Shown one piece after another: positions 61,173-64,000 of a stretch of DNA of 64,000 bases; position 1 is the first letter of the stretch, and every line of letters begins with the position of its first letter. The DNA comes from Paenibacillus phocaeensis (GTDB lineage Bacteria; Bacillota; Bacilli; Paenibacillales; Paenibacillaceae). The notes under the pieces are model-generated. The model searched no databases, was not told the origin of the DNA, and worked only from the letters and a program-made list of their open reading frames with translations. The translations under genes and the position numbers were made by a program. The stretch is taken from NCBI RefSeq assembly GCF_900021165.1, contig NZ_FCOQ01000018.1, forward strand, positions 645,285 to 709,284, written 5' to 3'.

Positions 61173-61555
61173 ACCCCGTTCCTTGGCAAACGCAGGAAGA
61201 AGCAGAGATGATTAAACAGTATGTGCTGCTTCCCTTGCTGATCGACGCGCTGGAACGGGACCGGCGCGTTTTGGCGTCGGCTTCGTTGAAGCTACCGCAG
61301 GTATACAAGGGGATGATCGACTTGCTGCAGAACGCCGCAACGGCTGATCTGACCCGGGTGCGCCAAAGTATGCGCGAGCATGGATTGAGAGTGTTTGAAG
61401 AGCGGCGGACGAATCTGGGGATTGAAGCCCGCTATTTATGCCGGGGCTATACGTATGAGTTCTCCATGCTGTGGGGACTGGTCAAGGCGGAGCTGATCAG
61501 CCGGCTCTGCGCCTACCTTGGGGTGGATGTAACGACGGAAGGGATGTTCGGATGA
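61169..61555 (+). CDS. Unrecognised 128-residue protein, putatively SOS-induced
   Basis: I do not recognise the family. The protein is soluble and mostly helical. It begins MNPVPWQTQEEAEMIKQYV, then LPLLIDALERDRRVLASAS. A basic middle (RVRQSMREHGLRVFEERR) leads to a Tyr- and Cys-containing stretch (EARYLCRGYTYEFSMLWG). No membrane segment, Walker or nuclease motif is visible. Two LexA-box-like sites in the promoter suggest a DNA-damage role such as checkpoint, repair or mutagenesis accessory. Upstream codons in frame extend to 61031 but run through the promoter. Confidence 0.7.
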   Translation: MNPVPWQTQEEAEMIKQYVLLPLLIDALERDRRVLASASLKLPQVYKGMIDLLQNAATADLTRVRQSMREHGLRVFEERRTNLGIEARYLCRGYTYEFSMLWGLVKAELISRLCAYLGVDVTTEGMFG

Positions 61556-61693
61556 ACTCGAAATCGGAAGGCCGGTGCGCCTTGAGACCGAGAACGGTTC
61601 GGAATGGATCGCATTCACGGATATTGTCGGAGCCGAGGCGGATTAGCCGGGTCAACGACAGGTAAAATGGCGTAAACCAGAGGTAAACGAAAG

Positions 61694-61734
61694 AAGCTGC
61701 TGATCTGCCGCGGGGGGATCGGGAGCTTTTTTTT
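61694..61734 (+). terminator. Terminator after the 128-residue gene
   Basis: AAGCTGCTGATC (61694-61705) pairs imperfectly with GATCGGGAGCTT (61717-61728), then eight T. Confidence 0.6.
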
Positions 61735-62347
61735 GTAAACGCCCAGTGAAATCTATCCTTCGCGTCCCGAAATCGAAAAGTGCGGGAAGACGTCATTTTT
61801 TAGGAAGGAAGTCGCCAACCAAGGCAGGATGGCCCGACGAAAAAACGTCATCCGAAACGACGAAAAAACGCCAGTCCCAGGCTGGGACCAGGGAAGCGAT
61901 TTTTGACAAGGGCTGTAACCTTAGCAAGTCGCGAAAAACCGCAGAATGACGCGATTTTCAGACAAGACTTTGGTATCAATTTTGTAACCATTATGGAAAA
62001 GGGTGTAAAAATTGAGCGAAACCTAGTTGAATTTCAAGCGTCTATTATCACGAAATGGCCAAGCCGGACAAGAATGCCGAAAATCCGTCTCCCCCGGAAA
62101 ACGGCCCCAGCTGTAAAACACTCCCATTAGCCTAGTTACACGATAGGGGCGCTTGGTTCATGATAAATAGTGATTTCGAGAAGCGGAGGTGCGAATCGGC
62201 CATACTGAAACATCACCTGCACAGCTGCATAGAAAGCGGACGTTTGAAAGAACGGTCTCCGGGAAATGCCGCGCACGGCTGGGGGATTCGATATTTTCGA
62301 AACGTGCATGAAAAGAAGAACAGCGAGGTGAACCAAGAGTAAATCCG
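61735..62347. other. About 610 bp with no credible gene
   Basis: The region holds several short ordered sequences but no ORF with an RBS and normal composition. CGACGAAAAAACG is directly repeated at 61835 and 61858. A perfect palindrome GTCCCAG-G-CTGGGAC lies at 61874-61888. Two similar segments start GCGATTTT and include GACAAG (61896 and about 61951), each followed by TGTAACC. A 60-codon ORF at 62160-62342 lacks an RBS and looks random. Regulatory RNA, a decayed gene or a dispersed repeat are all possible. Confidence 0.5.
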
Positions 62348-64000
62348 ATGACGACATTAGCGAAAAAAAGATTGGCGATCGGACTCGTTCTGGCGGGCGT
62401 CTTGATTGCAGGTTGCGTGGTCCTGGCCGTCTTAAATTGGCCGCCGCCTCATTACAGCTATGCGGCAGAGGACGGGACCGAGCTGAAATTCCGCACCGAA
62501 GGCGACAAATTTCTCGCCTATGACGGGGAGAGCAACTGGGAGGAGTTGTTCGTCAAGGGCGTCAACCTGGGGGCGACGGTACCGGGACATTTTCCCGGAG
62601 AATTTCCGATTACGGAAGAGGATTACTTGCGCTGGTTCCAGCAGATTGACGACATGGGCGCAAACGTCATTCGAATCTATACGGTGCATAATCCGGTGTT
62701 CTACAAGTCTCTGGTCAAATACAACCGGGACAAAGGGAAGGATCCCCTCTATTTCATCCAGGGCATCTGGTCGCCGGAGGAGCAACTGATCGAGCAGCAG
62801 GACGCTTACCTTCCGGGGATTAAAGAGGCGTTTCACCGAGAGATCGAGAAAGCAGTCAAAGCCGTTTACGGCGATTTGAAGGCGCCGAAGCAGCCGGGAA
62901 CGTCAGGCGGCAAGTATACCGCCAATGCGGGTCCCTACCTGATGGCCTGGCATATCGGCACCGAATGGGATCCGGAAATGGTGGACAATACCAACCGCAA
63001 GCACGCGGATATTCAGCCGTATCAAGGAGTGCATTTTGCGGCTACAGACGAGGCTAGTCCGTTCGAGAGCTGGCTGGCGGAGCTCGTGGACGATGCAGCC
63101 CGGCAGGAGCGAGCTTATGGATGGGAGCATCCGATCACGTTTACGAATTGGGTCACCACCGATGTGCTGGAGCATCCCGGCGAACCGCTGTTCGAGGAGG
63201 ATCTCGTCAGTGTGGATGCGACCCATATCCAGCCGGTGAAGTGGGAAGCGGGTTATTTCGCCGCTTATCACGCGTATCCGTATTATCCGGACTTCTTCCA
63301 TCTGGACAAGTCGCTGGAGACGATTCCGGACGGGAACGGGGACTTCAACACCTACAAGGCTTATTTGCAGGAACTGAAAGCTTACTATAAGGACATCCCG
63401 GTGATGATTACCGAATACGGCGTTCCGTCCTCTCTGGGCGTCTCCCACCTCGGCCGCGGAGGCCGGAACCAGGGGGGGCACAACGAGCAGGAGCAGGGGG
63501 AGATCAACGTCTCCCTTACGCAGGATATCTATGATACCGGATATGCTGGCGCCATCCTGTTCATGTGGCAGGACGAATGGTTTAAGAAGACGTGGAATAC
63601 GATGCGTTTTGAGATTCCGGAGGACCGGCGCGCTTTTTGGCTTAACGTACTGACGAACGAGAAGCAGTTCGGGTTGTTGTCGATGGGCCCCGGGAAAGAA
63701 GACGACCTCACGATCGACGGGAAATTAAGCGATTGGGAGGCGCTGCCGGAGGGAGAAGTCCAAACCTGGGATCGCCCGTCGGCTGGAATCGAGCGGCTGC
63801 AGGTGACGCACGACGAGGCCTACGTCTACGTTGGGCTTCAACTGACTGAGCCGTTCGATCCGGCCAAGCGGCTCATCCGACTTGGCGCGAATACGCAGCC
63901 CGGCGGGGACCAGCCGAAGGTGGAACTGCCCGGAATTCAGTTCAGCGACGGCTTGGAAGCGATCGTGGCCATCGGGAACGATGAGGAGACCGAAGTGCTG
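62348..64000 (+). CDS. Membrane-attached glycosidase-like protein (clan GH-A fold), 3' end outside window
   Basis: 551 codons are visible. An N-terminal hydrophobic segment (about 8-30) contains IAGC, so it may be a lipoprotein or an uncleaved anchor. A TIM-barrel region (about 55-420) starts LFVKGVNLGATVPGHFP and NVIRIYTVHNP. A likely acid/base Glu lies in HIGTEWDPE (about 205) and a likely nucleophile in ITEYGVPSS (about 356), the pattern of clan GH-A (GH5/GH17/GH72-like). A beta-sandwich, CBM9/DOMON-like (DGKLSDWEALP), begins near 458. Substrate unknown. The RBS is weak: GCGAGGTGA about 13 nt upstream of ATG 62348. Confidence 0.75.
   Translation, partial: MTTLAKKRLAIGLVLAGVLIAGCVVLAVLNWPPPHYSYAAEDGTELKFRTEGDKFLAYDGESNWEELFVKGVNLGATVPGHFPGEFPITEEDYLRWFQQIDDMGANVIRIYTVHNPVFYKSLVKYNRDKGKDPLYFIQGIWSPEEQLIEQQDAYLPGIKEAFHREIEKAVKAVYGDLKAPKQPGTSGGKYTANAGPYLMAWHIGTEWDPEMVDNTNRKHADIQPYQGVHFAATDEASPFESWLAELVDDAARQERAYGWEHPITFTNWVTTDVLEHPGEPLFEEDLVSVDATHIQPVKWEAGYFAAYHAYPYYPDFFHLDKSLETIPDGNGDFNTYKAYLQELKAYYKDIPVMITEYGVPSSLGVSHLGRGGRNQGGHNEQEQGEINVSLTQDIYDTGYAGAILFMWQDEWFKKTWNTMRFEIPEDRRAFWLNVLTNEKQFGLLSMGPGKEDDLTIDGKLSDWEALPEGEVQTWDRPSAGIERLQVTHDEAYVYVGLQLTEPFDPAKRLIRLGANTQPGGDQPKVELPGIQFSDGLEAIVAIGNDEETEVL

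Noticed and set aside
62160-62342. 60-codon ORF before the glycosidase
   Set aside because: No Shine-Dalgarno sequence, unusual Lys/Arg/His/Ser composition, and no family resemblance. Translational coupling to the next gene cannot be excluded.

Overview
The window is about 55% G+C chromosomal DNA from a low-copy, endospore-forming Bacillota, most likely Paenibacillus or a close relative. Three observations support this. The gene order matches the Bacillus yloA-to-recG block. Sporulation genes are present (spoVM and a SpoVIF-like gene). Promoters and ribosome binding sites are typically Gram-positive. No rRNA, tRNA, CRISPR array, transposase or prophage gene was seen. The genes at both window edges are cut.

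Layout. 1-5.6 kb: class A penicillin-binding protein (minus strand), a T-box-controlled tyrS, and rpsD with a long leader. 5.6-15.5 kb: GAF-GGDEF diguanylate cyclase, an unknown lipoprotein, an M29 aminopeptidase, a degenerate HPr-like protein, ylaN, a Ca2+/H+ antiporter, an Asp23 protein, ftsW, a YugN-like gene and an M20 amidohydrolase. 15.5-23.3 kb: CBS protein, an XPB-type helicase with its partner protein, ylbF, ylbG, an orphan gene, a LysR regulator and a PHP phosphoesterase. 23.3-52.9 kb is the conserved core: rqcH, Ca2+-ATPase, [dapF, homocysteine methyltransferase/MTHFR], yicC, remA, gmk, rpoZ, coaBC, priA, def, fmt, rsmB, rlmN, prpC, prkC, rsgA, rpe, spoVM, rpmB, yloU-type asp23, fakA, degV/fakB and recG. 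Compared with Bacillus subtilis (from memory), dapF and the methionine gene are inserted, thiN is missing, and a DegV gene stands where sdaAB/sdaAA would be.

52.9-56.5 kb is a MurNAc recycling locus (murQ, murP, murR) with a strong promoter, an operator-like inverted repeat and a near-perfect cre site. 56.5-61 kb holds a SpoVIF-like gene with a sigma-K-like promoter, a blaI/blaR1-type pair whose sensor domain does not look beta-lactam-binding, and a TetR gene followed by a methionine aminopeptidase. 61-64 kb holds an unrecognised gene with two LexA-box-like sites and a coupled 10-codon leader ORF, then about 0.6 kb of apparently non-coding DNA, then the start of a membrane-attached clan GH-A-like glycosidase.

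The core genes form tight operons with 4-bp ATGA overlaps (coaBC-priA, fmt-rsmB, prpC-prkC, XPB helicase-partner). They link translation and ribosome assembly (rpsD, def, fmt, rsmB, rlmN, rsgA, rpmB, rqcH), cell-wall growth and its Ser/Thr kinase control (PBP, ftsW, prkC/prpC), and fatty-acid activation (fakA/fakB). The best leads for new biology are the putative SOS gene with its coupled leader ORF, the BlaI/BlaR1-like system with three operator copies, the XPB helicase pair, the HPr-like protein lacking the His-15 region, and two intergenic repeat clusters that share a two-direct, two-inverted design.
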